DNA from: Chloroflexi bacterium TSY
GTDB lineage: Bacteria > Chloroflexota > Anaerolineae > Caldilineales > Caldilineaceae
DNA: 64,000 bases
Direction of reading: 5' to 3'
NCBI GenBank assembly: GCA_019217005.1
Contig: JAHBNG010000057.1
Location: forward strand, 1-64,000
Part shown: positions 19,060 to 28,779 of the stretch, piece by piece
How positions within the stretch are numbered: the stretch's first letter is position 1
How the letters are laid out: each line of letters begins with the position of its first letter
Translations under genes and position numbers: made by a program
Notes under the pieces: model-generated
The model's input: only the letters and a program-made list of their open reading frames with translations
Told to the model about the DNA's origin: nothing
Databases searched by the model: none

Positions 19060-19231
19060 GTGATTTCCTAAACCGCTCTCCTGGCTTCCATGACCATCTG
19101 CTCAAACGTAGATTTGGGAGAGGGTCATTACAAATTACGAATTATGCATTACGCATTACGTACCGCGAGTTCACCAGTCGTACACTTTGCCGCGTAGCTC
19201 CCTTACTTTTATAGAGCCCACCGCCCAACAA

Positions 19232-20633
19232 CTACCATCCGTAGCCTTTGACGACATGGGCGCGCATGTACTCCTTGTCCAGCTCGATGCCCAGACCGGG
19301 TCGGTCTGACAGATAGATCTTGTCCCCTCGGATGTCGAGTTTGAGGGCGGACAGGTACTATACGAAACGGGTATTTGGGCCAATTTTGGCCAATTTGGCA
19401 ATTAGAATCGCATTTACACCGTAAACACTCACGATGAAATGCCTAGATGTGCAAGTTTCGTCCGATAAGTCAGGTGATTTGCCAGAACGAAGCCTCGCAT
19501 TGCCGCCAGAATCGCCTGATTTGCCACTTCGCATAGAAAGTGTCCGCCCTTGAAGGATGTCGAGAGGGTGGTCGATAAAGACATCGTAGGCATTGAGTTT
19601 CGCCCTGCTAGTCTCGACGCGGTAGTGGTTGGGCACCGATGCCATCACGTGCGCGCCGGCCAGGACGTTGATCGGACCGCTGGCGTCGTGGGGGGAAATG
19701 GGTATGTAGTACGCCTCGGCCATCGTCGCAATTTTCTTCATTTCGGAGATGCCGCCGGTCCAGGTCACATCCGGCATGATGAAGTCGGCCAGTTCGTTTT
19801 CGAGAATCGGCACGAATTCCCAGCGCGTGTGCAGTCGCTCGCTGACGCAGATCGGCACACCAACGTTCTCCCGGACCTGCCGCAGCGCGTGCGTGCTTTC
19901 CACGGGCACCGGCTCCTCGAACCAGAAGATGTTGTACGGCTCGAGTGCCCTTGCCAGGCGGATGGCCGTGGGCACATCGAAGCGACCATGGCAGTCGATC
20001 AGAATCTCGATATCGGGTCCGACCGCTTCGCGAATCGCTGCGATTCTTGCCACGCCAAGGTTCTCGGCCTCGGGGCTTAATTTGCCGCTCAAGTAGCCAT
20101 TCGACTCCTCTTCGTGCTTCGGCTGCCAGGGATCGAGCTTCAGCGCTTTTTGACCGGTTTCCACGATCGCTTTTGCGTGCTGGGCGGTCTCTTCGACCGA
20201 CGATCTGTTCTTTGGGTGGCAATAGATGGGAATCCCCTCGCGTACCGGCCCGCCGAACAGCTCAGATATCGGCAGTCCCAGGACCTTGCCGCGAATGTCC
20301 CAGAGCGCAATGTCGATGGCGCTGATCATGTTTGTGGTTAAGCCCCGTGACCCCATGTACGTGTACGCCCTGAAAATTTTGTGCCAGATCATTTCGATAA
20401 GCCGAGGGTCGTCACCCGCGATCAGGTCGCTTACATGTTTCAGGCCGGCGCAGATCGGGAGGGCGCGTGGTGATTGGGCGGTGACCTCTCCCCAACCCGT
20501 AATGCCTTCATCTGTGTTGACTTCAACGAACAGATACTCGCGGAGGGCCCGAAGGTTTTTGCTGTCATCGGCAGTGTCGAGGAACGGTGCTGGTGCCTCG
20601 ATAAGCCACGGCGTGACCTTGGTGATTTTCATC
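19232..20633 (-). pseudogene. enolase-superfamily sugar-acid dehydratase, 3' end split by a MITE
   Basis: The gene starts at ATG 20633 (CAGGAGTCACTGCG upstream) with MKITKVTPWLIEAPAPFLDT. The capping domain and the barrel are present, with ligands in LIDCHGRFD, WFEEPVP and SERLHTR, and a histidine in ISPHDASG. It resembles mandelate racemase/galactonate dehydratase-type enzymes that remove water from acid sugars. After VFIDHPLDI a 215-bp element (19340-19554) intervenes. The true C-terminus (RGDKIYLSDRPGLGIELDKE onward) resumes beyond it and ends at 19232. Reading straight through gives an abnormal 64-residue tail ending at 19358. Almost all of the barrel is intact, so activity could survive. 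A clean fragment of the same gene is at 17166. Confidence 0.8.
19340..19554. mobile_element. 215-bp MITE with 10-bp target duplication
   Basis: The ends TTTGAGGGCGGACA (19340-19353) and TGTCCGCCCTTGAA (19541-19554) are inverted repeats with two mismatches. GGATGTCGAG is duplicated on both sides (19330-19339 and 19555-19564). Comparison with the uninterrupted copy at 17166 shows exactly where the insertion lies. It has no coding capacity of its own, so a transposase elsewhere must have moved it. Confidence 0.88.
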
Positions 20634-20720
20634 GCAGTGACTCCTGTATCACACTTGCGTCTATTGACGACCGACACTAGCGATGCCCTTTTATTCAGAG
20701 AACATCGTGGTAATAACAAA

Positions 20721-21293
20721 CTACTTTGGTAGGTTCGTCTGTAGTTGACCAATAAGAGCGTTCAGAACTTCCTTGAACTTTTCGTTATTCACGATTGCTA
20801 CCCGCTGCTGTTGGCCGCCGGAGAGTTGGTGGGGATAACGATCCATGAGCGCTTCTGGTGTTGGCAGCCGAACCTGGCTCAATAATTCTATCGTGCGCGG
20901 CGAGCGCTCCCGGGGGCTAAGCGACGAATGCAAGCGCAGCGCATCGGCGAACTGGGTGCCGATACGGATGGTTGGCGTCAAGGGGTTTCCTGCATTTTGG
21001 GGGATCAACGCGATTTGCTTGCCGCGCAGGGCCTCGAGTTCACACTCGCTCAGTTGGTACAAATCGGTCTTGTGAAACTTTACGCTGCCGCCCAGCAACT
21101 CACTCCCCGAACGCAAATAGCCCATCATTGACAGCGCCACGGTGCTCTTGCTGCTGCCGCTTTCCCCAACCAGGCCGATGGTCTTGCCCGGCACAATAGA
21201 CAGGTCAATCTGGCGCAGTACCTGGACAATGTCGCCGGCCCGGTTACGATAGCCGATGGATAGATTCTCGATTTCGATGATTGGATTATTCAA
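20721..21293 (-). pseudogene. peptide ABC transporter ATPase (DppD type), 3' truncated
   Basis: The first 168 residues are a DppD/OppD-like ATPase: the Walker A region GESGSSKST (the usual second glycine is serine), the Q-loop in LIPQNAGNPLTP, and the signature LSGGQQQR. The sequence then changes to 22 unrelated residues (NNEKFKEVLNALIGQLQTNL) and stops, before Walker B. Whole proteins have about 320 residues. It sits directly downstream of the split permease gene on the same strand, as in dipeptide-transporter operons. It cannot hydrolyse ATP. Confidence 0.8.
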
Positions 21294-21389
21294 CTAGATT
21301 GGCGCTCCTTGTGAGCGGTCCAGGCCGGTCACCTTGGCCAGGGCATCGGCGGTTAGATTAATGGCAATGACGAGTGAACTCAGGTTGAC

Positions 21390-22755
21390 ATACTCCCCAT
21401 AGCTAAAGCGAGGGGATTCTAGGGTCAAGCAGCGAGTGCCCGCAACGTGACAGCAGTCACGCCGGGTCTTACATCGCCTAGCCTATGGGAAGATGCCCCT
21501 TCCCGTTCAATATTTAGGGCGGCGTTCTGGTCGCGGTCGTGGATGACGCCACAAGCAACACAGATCCAGCGCCGCTCGCTTAAATCAAGGTCTTGATAGA
21601 GATGACCACAAGCAGAGCAAGTCTTGCTCGAGGGAAAGAACCGATCGACGTATCCAACGAGTTTGCCTTTGCACTGGGCCACATATTCAAGAATGGCCAT
21701 GAACTCGCTGCGCGCTAGGTCGCCTATCTTGCGACCCCACAAGGCTTGCATTCCCTTCATGGTCAAGTCTTCAAAAAAGAGACAGTCGTATCTGTCTGTC
21801 AGAGTATGTGCCAGCTTAAAGAACCAGTCACGGCGCTGGTTGACAATTTTCCAGTGGATACGGGCAACCTTTGCCTTGGCTTTGTGCCAACCACGAGAGA
21901 ACTTGACCTTGCGCGACAATTCACACTGAGCCTGTTTCAACTGGTCAAGAGACTGTTTGAGAAAAAGCGGCGAATCGATGGCGCTTCCATCCGATGCGGT
22001 CAAGAAGGTTTTGAGACCGAAATCAAAGCCAGCGGAGATGTGACCCTGCCTGTTGGGGAGTTCGATTTCTTCTTGAACGACAAAATAGAGATAGCAGTCA
22101 CCAAGCGAATCGCGCTTGATGGTGACGGTCTTGACAGTGGCTGGAATCTCACGCGATTTGCTGAATTTATAGATGCGGCCTTGGATGCGAATTCGATTGC
22201 CGCCAAGCAGTTTCCAGCCAGCTTGTTTCAACGTGAAGCTCGTGTACTTCTTGACTTTTTTGAACTGGGGCGGCGCAGTCTTGATGCCCGCTTTCAGATT
22301 GCGAAAGAAGAGCTTGTACGCCCGGTCGATGCGCTGCACGATATCTTGAATTGCCTGAGAGCCAACCAGATTCCAAAACGCATATTTGTCCAGTTTCTTA
22401 AGCTTGGTGATGTGCTTCATCAACTGGTTGGCGTTCAAATGTTTGCCTGTTAAGCGATAGTATCGACGATGCAGCGCAATACAATGGTTGTAGATGATGC
22501 CCGCCACGTCAATCTGCTGGTGCAGATGCTTATTCTGTTTGCTGCGATAGAGCTTATATTTGTAGGTGCGGGTGATGACCATCTTCTACCAATTGGCAAT
22601 GTCTTTGTGTTGTGGTTGCGACTCACATTATAGCACATTTGTTTTGTTTGAGATGTTTCAAAATTCTGTTAGTCGGGAGTGGTTCGCCCTGACCAAAGGT
22701 CAGCCAGAAGGGGAAATTTCATCCCCGTAGATAAATCCGGGGGCTTTCATTTTCC
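21390..22755 (-). mobile_element. IS605-type element carrying only tnpB
   Basis: The unit lies between two pieces of the peptide permease gene. At its tnpB 3' side, ACTCCCCATAGCTAAAGCGA (21392-21411) and the GGGGATTC after it form the short hairpin typical of IS200/IS605 right ends. At the other side, CCCCGTAGATAAATCCGGGG (22723-22742) and CTGACCAAAGGTCAG (22689-22703) are hairpins expected near the left end. No tnpA gene is present, so movement would need a helper. Exact ends are estimated from where permease homology stops. Confidence 0.7.
21425..22582 (-). CDS. tnpB: TnpB RNA-guided nuclease
   Basis: This 385-residue TnpB belongs to the family ancestral to Cas12. The RuvC residues are intact: Asp187 in AGFDFGLK, Glu271 in LFFEDLTM and Asp351 in DRDQNAALN. 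The zinc ribbon has Cys322/325 and Cys341/344. The length is normal for the family. TnpB uses a guide RNA made from the element's right end to cut the empty donor site and so keep the element in the genome. Here that RNA would include the 3' end of the gene and the hairpin at about 21392-21420, with the guide taken from permease DNA beyond it. The protein appears functional. Confidence 0.92.
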   Translation of the reverse strand: MVITRTYKYKLYRSKQNKHLHQQIDVAGIIYNHCIALHRRYYRLTGKHLNANQLMKHITKLKKLDKYAFWNLVGSQAIQDIVQRIDRAYKLFFRNLKAGIKTAPPQFKKVKKYTSFTLKQAGWKLLGGNRIRIQGRIYKFSKSREIPATVKTVTIKRDSLGDCYLYFVVQEEIELPNRQGHISAGFDFGLKTFLTASDGSAIDSPLFLKQSLDQLKQAQCELSRKVKFSRGWHKAKAKVARIHWKIVNQRRDWFFKLAHTLTDRYDCLFFEDLTMKGMQALWGRKIGDLARSEFMAILEYVAQCKGKLVGYVDRFFPSSKTCSACGHLYQDLDLSERRWICVACGVIHDRDQNAALNIEREGASSHRLGDVRPGVTAVTLRALAA

Positions 22756-23015
22756 CCCTCTGGACTCCCCCGTTTTAGGTAAACCAAAGCCCAGGAAGGA
22801 TAGCGAGGCGAAGCCCAAGCAGCATCCAGGACCAATTCATCGCCCCTTCAACCAGCACAATATCCATCACATTGGGTAGCAGTTCCCGTCGTAATATGGT
22901 TCACTTGCTTTCGCCCCGTGCGCGCCGCCACAAAAAAATCACGCGCCACAAAACCAAGGGTGGCATTTCTGATAACACGTACGACGCCAAAGCCGTTAAA
23001 GAAGCCTAGGGTTAA

Positions 23016-24628
23016 TACTACTGTGCATCAAGTAAAGGCTCGATAATGTTCGATTTTTGCACAAGATAATGCGAGCGTTTAGCGGAAGCAAGACGACGTT
23101 GCTTGTAGCGAAGGCGCTCGATAGTCTCAGCGAGTGTCAAGACAGGTTTAGGCAGAACGGCATGGAGAAGTTCAACAACCTGTGGCAAAGTGAGAGCGGG
23201 GGCATCATATTTGAGGAAAAACTGAGAACGAGCCAAGAAACCAAAGGCCAAAATGACTAAGGTCATATGATGATGCCAACCGAGCCAACTGCGAGTTTCA
23301 TATTCGTTGAGTCCGAGAAACTGCTTGGCTTGTTCAAAAATGGTTTCAATGGGCCAACGCAAAGCAGAAACAGTGGCGAAGTCATCCAAGGAAGTCTCAA
23401 GGGGTGCATTGGAGAGAAAGTATTGCAGAGAGCAATCGGGATTGCGGCGGACGATGAGCCAGAGAGCAGAACCGGGGAGCCCATTGCGGACAGAGACAAT
23501 GCGGCGACAAGCAATGGAAGCAACGATGAAGCCCTTGGAGCCCTCTTTGAGAACATGCTGTTGCCACTCATGCTCCTGGAAGGTGTCAGCGAGTTGAGCA
23601 ACGGTGAGAGGCGTAGGTTCACCAGGCCGGACGCGGAGCTTGGAAGCTTTGCGCCCGCGTCCAGATGATGCGGGCAGATAGGTCTGGGGGCTGGAGGTCC
23701 AGACACGAGTCTCTTTGGGCACTTCAGCAAAGTAGCTGTAAGCGGTTTGGCCATCAATGCAGTCAAGCAGATGAGTATCTTTGCCAAAGGCTTCATCCAT
23801 AGTGATCCAGCGGATGGGCAACGCACCCAGGGCGTGCGTCTGCTCAATCATGGACCAAGCCAATTCATTTTTTGTTTGGAAGGTCAGGTCAGTGGGAAGA
23901 CCGGTTTTGTACCGCTTCTCTGCATACTCATCACTAAACCATTCTTGGGGGATATACAACCGACAGTTCAGTAAGGTATAGCCATGAGAGCTATTATATC
24001 CCAGGAAGACTCCGGCTTGACAGTTGGCGATCTTGCCCAGTTCGCCACACCGCTGCCGCTTGACGCCCACTGACTCTTCTCCTTGCTTGGGAATGTCGCT
24101 CCCATCCAGGAGTAAGACGCCATTTGCGTCTCCCAACAACTCACCTGTCTGTCGAGTATGTTCCGCCAGCATCGCTTCACCGCTCCAGCGGCTCTGACCC
24201 ACAAAGCTTTGCAGGGGGGCGTACACCCGATTCTCCTACTGTCGCCAGCGCGATGTTCTCGGCCGATTTGCGTTTGATTTCGGGGTCTAACAAGCCTCGC
24301 ATGTAGTGGTACGCATGCTCTCTCTGAGCCACATGGCTGAAGTATGGACTATATATGGCATGATACTCCTGGAGTTGGTCGGCCAGTGCCGCCAGTTGCT
24401 CTTCTGTCAGTTCCAGCAGCGGCGGGCTTTCCAGTTGGCTGTAGTCATATTGATTGACTGCTTGAGCAAGTTTCATCTTGATTTCCTTTCATCGAAGACT
24501 GCTTCATTTTATTGGCTCTTCAGTCTATCTCATTTTTCCTTTGCATTCTGTTTGCGTTTTGTTAGCAATATGCCCAGAAATATAACGAATTTCCTTTGTG
24601 TTTCACAATATATTGCTGCACAGTAGTA
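23016..24628 (-). mobile_element. IS701-type insertion sequence (1613 bp)
   Basis: TACTACTGTGCA (23016-23027) is inverted as TGCACAGTAGTA (24617-24628). Each end is flanked by TTAA (23012-23015, 24629-24632), fitting the 4-bp YTAR target duplication known for IS701. It interrupts a DppC-type permease gene and carries one transposase gene on the minus strand. Confidence 0.82.
23018..24476 (-). pseudogene. IS701-type transposase, one frameshift
   Basis: The N-terminal frame (24476 to about 24240) starts MKLAQAVNQYDYSQLESPPL. The main frame (about 24235 to 23018) contains LLLDGSDIPKQG, ITMDEAFGKD and LRWPIETIFEQAKQFLGL, the likely Asp-Asp-Glu catalytic set of DDE_5/IS701 transposases. A single indel in the GGAGAATCGGGTG stretch near 24230 changes the frame. 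Joined, it has about 486 residues, close to the family norm. If the shift is real it is probably inactive. Confidence 0.8.
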
Positions 24629-25149
24629 TTAAGATAAAGGTCACGATTTCGGTTCCGAAGCTGATGATTAGCAAGAGCATGACAAAACCGGGCAGCGACT
24701 GCACGGTATCCAGGAGGCGCATGGCAATATCATCGAACAGGCCACCCACAAGACCAATAAACATGCCGACAATCGTCCCCCATACGACTGTCAAGGCGAC
24801 AGCACCAATCGTCACGGCCAGGGCAACTCGGCCGCCAACCGTGGTCCGCGACAGGACATCCCGGGCCAAGTGGTCGCGGCCAAAGGGATTCTCGCGCGAA
24901 GGCGCTTCGGGTCGCGTCCCGACGGATGAATGGGCCATTTCATTGGGGTCATAGGGGACGAGTAGCGGTGAAAAAGCAGCCAGCAAGAGGTGGAAGGTTA
25001 ACAGTGCAATCCCAATCTGGCCCGACTTTGTGCGAAGCATACCCATTGATGTTTCTCCTTGTTGTTGAATAAGAAAAATCGGGTGAGCGAGTTTGCGAAA
25101 CAGATAAGGAAGCCAGCGGCATTTGTAAAATAGCCCCTGCTTGTGACAC

Positions 25150-25178
25150 TGGACATATCCATGTGGGAACAGTATAAT
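25150..25178 (+). promoter_or_regulatory. sigma-70-type promoter of the third sugar importer
   Basis: TGGACA (25150-25155), a 17-base spacer and TATAAT (25173-25178) lie 116 bases upstream of the permease start at 25294. The leader contains AGTCTC (25195-25200) and GAGAGAC (25219-25225), which can pair as a weak hairpin. Confidence 0.55.
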
Positions 25179-25293
25179 GATTCTACACGCAAAAAGTCTC
25201 CCAACTTCCCATTAATCTGAGAGACCCTTCTTTGCGCCATTGGTATCAGTCAGTGGTTAACGACTGCGATATGAAATTGGAGGTGTTGCGATA

Positions 25294-26250
25294 ATGACGG
25301 TCGCTGCTCGCGTCCCAGCCGACAAATCACCGCCACGACCCACTATTTTTAATCCCTATCAATATGCACATCGGCGTCGCGAGGCGCTGTGGGGTGTACT
25401 GTTTGCCGTGCCTTGGCTGCTTGGGCTGCTAGTCTTTGTGCTCGGACCAATCCTGGTCTCGCTCTACCTTAGCCTGTCTAAGTATGACATTATTCGCCCG
25501 CCGCAACTCATTGGTCTTGACAACTATGTACGCGCCTTTACCGAGGACGAACTCTTCTGGTCATCGTTAGGGCGAACGTTTCGCTATGCATTGGTCGTTG
25601 TACCGTTGGGAACGGCTGGGTCTTTGGGGCTGGCCATGCTCCTAAACCAAGGCGTGCGTGCCACGAATTTTTTCCGGACCCTCTACTTCCTTCCCCATCT
25701 AACTCCAGTGGTAGCAATGGCCCTGCTTTGGAAGTGGCTAATGCATCCATCTATTGGGCCAATCAATTATTCTTTGAGTTTGATAGGCATTGATGGACCG
25801 GGCTGGTTGACCAACCCAAACTGGGCACTGACATCTGTCATCATTATCAGCCTGTGGGCCTATTTGGGTGGCAATACCATGCTCATCTTTCTCGCGGGGC
25901 TACAAGGCGTCCCGCAGGAACTGTACGATGCGGCCCTTGTTGATGGGGCGGGTGCCTGGCAGAAGTTTCGCAACGTGACCTTGCCGTTGATTTCGCCAAC
26001 GCTCTTCTTCAACCTGATCATCGGCGTCATTGGCGCACTCAAAGTCTTTGCATTGGCATATGTGGCCACCCAAGGCGGCCCAAATTGGGCAACGTGGTTC
26101 TATGCGCTGCACCTCTATCGCTGGTCGTTTGAGTACTTCGACATGGGATACGGCGCAGCCTTGGCCTGGATCTTTGCCGCGATCTTGATTGTACTCACGT
26201 TCATTCAGTTTCGTTTTGCCAATCGCTGGGTTCACTACGAAGGAGGATAG
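25294..26250 (+). CDS. sugar ABC transporter permease (MalF type)
   Basis: This 318-residue permease starts at ATG 25294 after GGAGGTGTTGCGATA. An N-terminal hydrophobic segment (GVLFAVPWLLGLLVFVLGPI) begins near residue 35, and the coupling loop LYDAALVDGAGAWQKFRNVTLPL lies near residue 215. It forms the channel with the next gene, which begins eight bases after its stop. Unlike the first set, this importer has its binding-protein gene last. All three genes are intact, making this the only complete carbohydrate importer in the window. Confidence 0.93.
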   Translation: MTVAARVPADKSPPRPTIFNPYQYAHRRREALWGVLFAVPWLLGLLVFVLGPILVSLYLSLSKYDIIRPPQLIGLDNYVRAFTEDELFWSSLGRTFRYALVVVPLGTAGSLGLAMLLNQGVRATNFFRTLYFLPHLTPVVAMALLWKWLMHPSIGPINYSLSLIGIDGPGWLTNPNWALTSVIIISLWAYLGGNTMLIFLAGLQGVPQELYDAALVDGAGAWQKFRNVTLPLISPTLFFNLIIGVIGALKVFALAYVATQGGPNWATWFYALHLYRWSFEYFDMGYGAALAWIFAAILIVLTFIQFRFANRWVHYEGG

Positions 26251-26258
26251 ACGTACGC

Positions 26259-27176
26259 ATGGCGACAGAGATCTCAACGCAACCTAATGTTCTCTCAGGA
26301 CCGCAGGCGCAAAAAGGTCGTAGTATTCGCATACAACGCCGTAGAGCAAACGTAGCGTTATATACTGCTATGATAGTGCTTGGCATCCTCTTCATGTTTC
26401 CCTGGTTCTGGACGTTGAGTACTTCGTTCAAAAAACCGTCAGAGCTGTACATCTTTCCACCCCTGTGGATTCCGGAAAGCCTACGCTACGAAAACTACGG
26501 TACTGTCTTTGAAGAGGTTCCGTTCGGTCTCTGGTATTGGAACTCGACAGTGGTCGTGGCGCTCTTTACCCTGGGAATTGTGTTGTCCGCGACACTGGTG
26601 GCCTATTCGTTCGCCCGTTTCCGCTGGCCTGGACGGGATGTGGTTTTCGCCATTACGTTGGGAACCATGATGCTGCCCACCGAGGTGACGCTCATCCCCA
26701 AGTATATCTTATTCAAGGAATTGGGATGGTTGAATACGGTGAAGCCACTGTGGATTCCGGCCTGGTTTGGTGGCGGTGCGTTTGCCATCTTCCTGTTGCG
26801 CCAATTCATCATGAGCCTGCCGCGCGAATTTGATGAAGCTGCGACAATCGATGGAGCTAACCCGTGGCAGGTGCTGGTTCACGTGTTGCTCCCACTCATG
26901 AAACCTGTGCTGGCTACGGTGGCTGTGATCCACTTTATCTGGTCCTGGAACGATTTTCTGGACCCGTTGATTTATCTGGCATCGCCAGAAAAGTTTACGC
27001 TGGCCCTGGGCCTGCGCTATTTTGACGTGACGCCAGGCCAGATGTCCCCTGGTGTGCCGACAGAACATCTGCTCATGGCGTCGGTTGTGATGTCCACGAT
27101 TCCCATTATTCTGTTGTTTTTTGCCGCGCAGAAATACTTCGTGCAAGGAATTGTGATGTCGGGGTTGAAGGGATAA
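26259..27176 (+). CDS. sugar ABC transporter permease (MalG type)
   Basis: This is a 305-residue partner permease, ATG 26259, with AGGAGG within the end of the previous gene. It has a first membrane helix (YTAMIVLGILFMFPWFWTL), the loop FDEAATIDGANPWQVLVHVLLPL near residue 200, and the conserved C-terminus QKYFVQGIVMSGLKG. It is co-transcribed with the genes on both sides. The gap to the binding-protein gene is 129 bases and holds a pyrimidine-rich run with repeated CTTTGCCAC-like units, but no terminator. Confidence 0.93.
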   Translation: MATEISTQPNVLSGPQAQKGRSIRIQRRRANVALYTAMIVLGILFMFPWFWTLSTSFKKPSELYIFPPLWIPESLRYENYGTVFEEVPFGLWYWNSTVVVALFTLGIVLSATLVAYSFARFRWPGRDVVFAITLGTMMLPTEVTLIPKYILFKELGWLNTVKPLWIPAWFGGGAFAIFLLRQFIMSLPREFDEAATIDGANPWQVLVHVLLPLMKPVLATVAVIHFIWSWNDFLDPLIYLASPEKFTLALGLRYFDVTPGQMSPGVPTEHLLMASVVMSTIPIILLFFAAQKYFVQGIVMSGLKG

Positions 27177-27305
27177 AAGTTGCAGAGTCGTAGGGTTGTG
27201 TAGAATTCGACCAACTATTTCGCAACCTTGTCACGTTGCAACTTTGCCACTTTGCTTCACCTTGCCACCTTTTTCAATTACTGTAATTCAAAGAGGAGAA
27301 ACCAC

Positions 27306-28667
27306 ATGACCAAACAGAAACTCAGTCGTCGTTCAGTGTTGAAGTTGTTCGGGGTTGGAAGTGCAAGCGTTGCCCTGGCCGCCTGTGCTGCGCCCGTGGC
27401 CCAAGCCCCCAGTGGAGAAGGCGCAGCTCAGCCGGGAGAAGAAGGCGTTGTTTTACGCTACATGGAACGAGCGGGGACATTGGGGGAGTTTATGCGTCAC
27501 GGTAGCCGCATCTATGAAGAGCAGAATCCGGGCATCACCGTGCAGAATGAAAGCACTGGTTGGGGTGACTTGACGTCCAAGGTGCCAACTTTTGTCGCCG
27601 CCGGCACCATGGCTGATCTTGCCTTTCAGCACAATGCCTTCATGCTGCCCGAACTAGCCAAGAAGGGTGCATGGATGGAAGTGACGCCGATGGCAGAGGG
27701 TGATGGACACGATTTTGGCATCTACTATCCCTTTGCAGTCGAGGCACTCAAGTTGGGGCCTGAAGATGAAATGGTTGCCATGCCCATGGGTATTCATTTT
27801 GGTGAAAACGATGTGATGTGGAATGTGGAGATGCTCCAAGAACTCGATGTGCCTGAGCCAACACCCGATATGGCTCTAGATGAGTTTACCGACCTACTGA
27901 TTACCATTCAAGAGAAGTTGCCCGAAGGCAGCTTTGCTGGGTACTTCTCAAATAGCATTTGGGGCATGGAGGCGCACTCCCGCTCGTTTGGTGGCCACAT
28001 TATTGATAACACGCGTACCCAATGTGGTCTCAACTTGCCAGAAACAGTCGATGCACACCAGTGGCTCATCAACCTGATTCACGATCACAAGGTCGTCCCC
28101 ACACGCGATGACGTGCTGGAAAATCATAAATCCATGTTCTACACCGGCTTACTCGCCATTGATTCCAATACTGCACCAAATGTGTGGGTTGGCTTCCAGC
28201 AGGCAACCGAGGGGCGCTTCACACTGGGACACATGGTTTGGCCTCACGGCGGTGATACAACCGCCGGCATCACCCCCAGCGTAGATGCCACCGTCATCTT
28301 CGGAGAGACCCAGTATCCTGATGAGTCCTGGGGGCTGGCCAAGATGATTTCGTCATTTGAGATTTCCAAGTGGGCGGCCGTTTCTGAGAATCACATGACC
28401 CCTGGAGCCGTTATCGATGCCTGGCACGACGCCGAAGTTTGGGAAGAGAATCCACCCTACAAGAATCTCGCCGAAGTTTGGGACACGCTCACTACGGACG
28501 ACTTTGGCAGCGTGCCTGTACCAGCCAACACGCGCAAAGGCGAATTTTGGGATCTCTACAACAACGAGTGGCCCGCTATGCGTGAGGGAGACAAAGAGTT
28601 CAGCGAAGGCAATATCAATGCCTTGCATGATGATTTGCAGGCGATCATGGACAAGCCATTGCCGTAA
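27306..28667 (+). CDS. sugar ABC transporter substrate-binding lipoprotein
   Basis: This 453-residue family 1 solute-binding protein starts at ATG 27306, after AAAGAGGAGAAACCAC. The signal has a twin-arginine motif (LSRRSVLKLFGVG) and a lipobox (ALAAC), so it should be exported and lipid-anchored outside the membrane. A short Ala/Pro/Gly-rich linker leads into the binding domain (VVLRYMERAGTLGEFMRHG onward). Many acidic and aromatic residues fit a carbohydrate site, but the ligand is unknown. It completes the importer with the genes at 25294 and 26259. Confidence 0.93.
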   Translation: MTKQKLSRRSVLKLFGVGSASVALAACAAPVAQAPSGEGAAQPGEEGVVLRYMERAGTLGEFMRHGSRIYEEQNPGITVQNESTGWGDLTSKVPTFVAAGTMADLAFQHNAFMLPELAKKGAWMEVTPMAEGDGHDFGIYYPFAVEALKLGPEDEMVAMPMGIHFGENDVMWNVEMLQELDVPEPTPDMALDEFTDLLITIQEKLPEGSFAGYFSNSIWGMEAHSRSFGGHIIDNTRTQCGLNLPETVDAHQWLINLIHDHKVVPTRDDVLENHKSMFYTGLLAIDSNTAPNVWVGFQQATEGRFTLGHMVWPHGGDTTAGITPSVDATVIFGETQYPDESWGLAKMISSFEISKWAAVSENHMTPGAVIDAWHDAEVWEENPPYKNLAEVWDTLTTDDFGSVPVPANTRKGEFWDLYNNEWPAMREGDKEFSEGNINALHDDLQAIMDKPLP

Positions 28668-28672
28668 GAAAT

Positions 28673-28714
28673 TTAGAGATTGGAGATTGTATGAGTCTAA
28701 TCTCCAATCTCTAA
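28673..28714 (+). terminator. long perfect hairpin after the importer operon
   Basis: TTAGAGATTGGAGATT (28673-28688) is perfectly inverted at 28699-28714 around a 10-base loop, beginning 6 bases after the stop codon. The 16-bp stem is not followed by a T-run, so it may terminate inefficiently or protect the 3' end of the transcript. It may also be a REP-type repeat. Confidence 0.55.
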
Positions 28715-28779
28715 TCCACTGACAACCATCGGTTTTTCGGGATCAAACGGAATTAAATTTCTATTCTACTTTGCTCTGT

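Larger units (their letters stand above)
21295..25046 (-). pseudogene. peptide ABC transporter permease (DppC type) in three pieces
   Basis: Piece 1 (25046 to about 24633) starts MGMLRTKSGQIGIALLTFHL and carries the DppC N-terminus through LPGFVMLLLIISFGTEI. Piece 2 (about 22990 to 22755) encodes VRVIRNATLGFVARDFFVAA and then, after small frame changes, LLPNVMDIVLVEGA and LSFLGFGLP. This is the coupling-loop and late-helix part of the same family. Piece 3 (about 21390 to 21295) encodes VNLSSLVIAINLTADALAKV and the C-terminus. An IS701-type element separates pieces 1 and 2, and an IS605-type element separates pieces 2 and 3. The start at 25046 follows AAGGAGAAACATCA. Confidence 0.75.

Noticed and set aside
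19100..19165. AT-rich direct repeats (ATTACGAATTATGCATTACGCA) near the toxin-antitoxin genes
   Set aside because: A few short imperfect repeats with no iteron spacing or replication gene; not enough to call an origin.
21746..22453. 235-codon open frame antisense to tnpB
   Set aside because: It mirrors the conserved TnpB frame; its residues follow the complement of the RuvC and zinc-ribbon codons, and there is no ribosome site.
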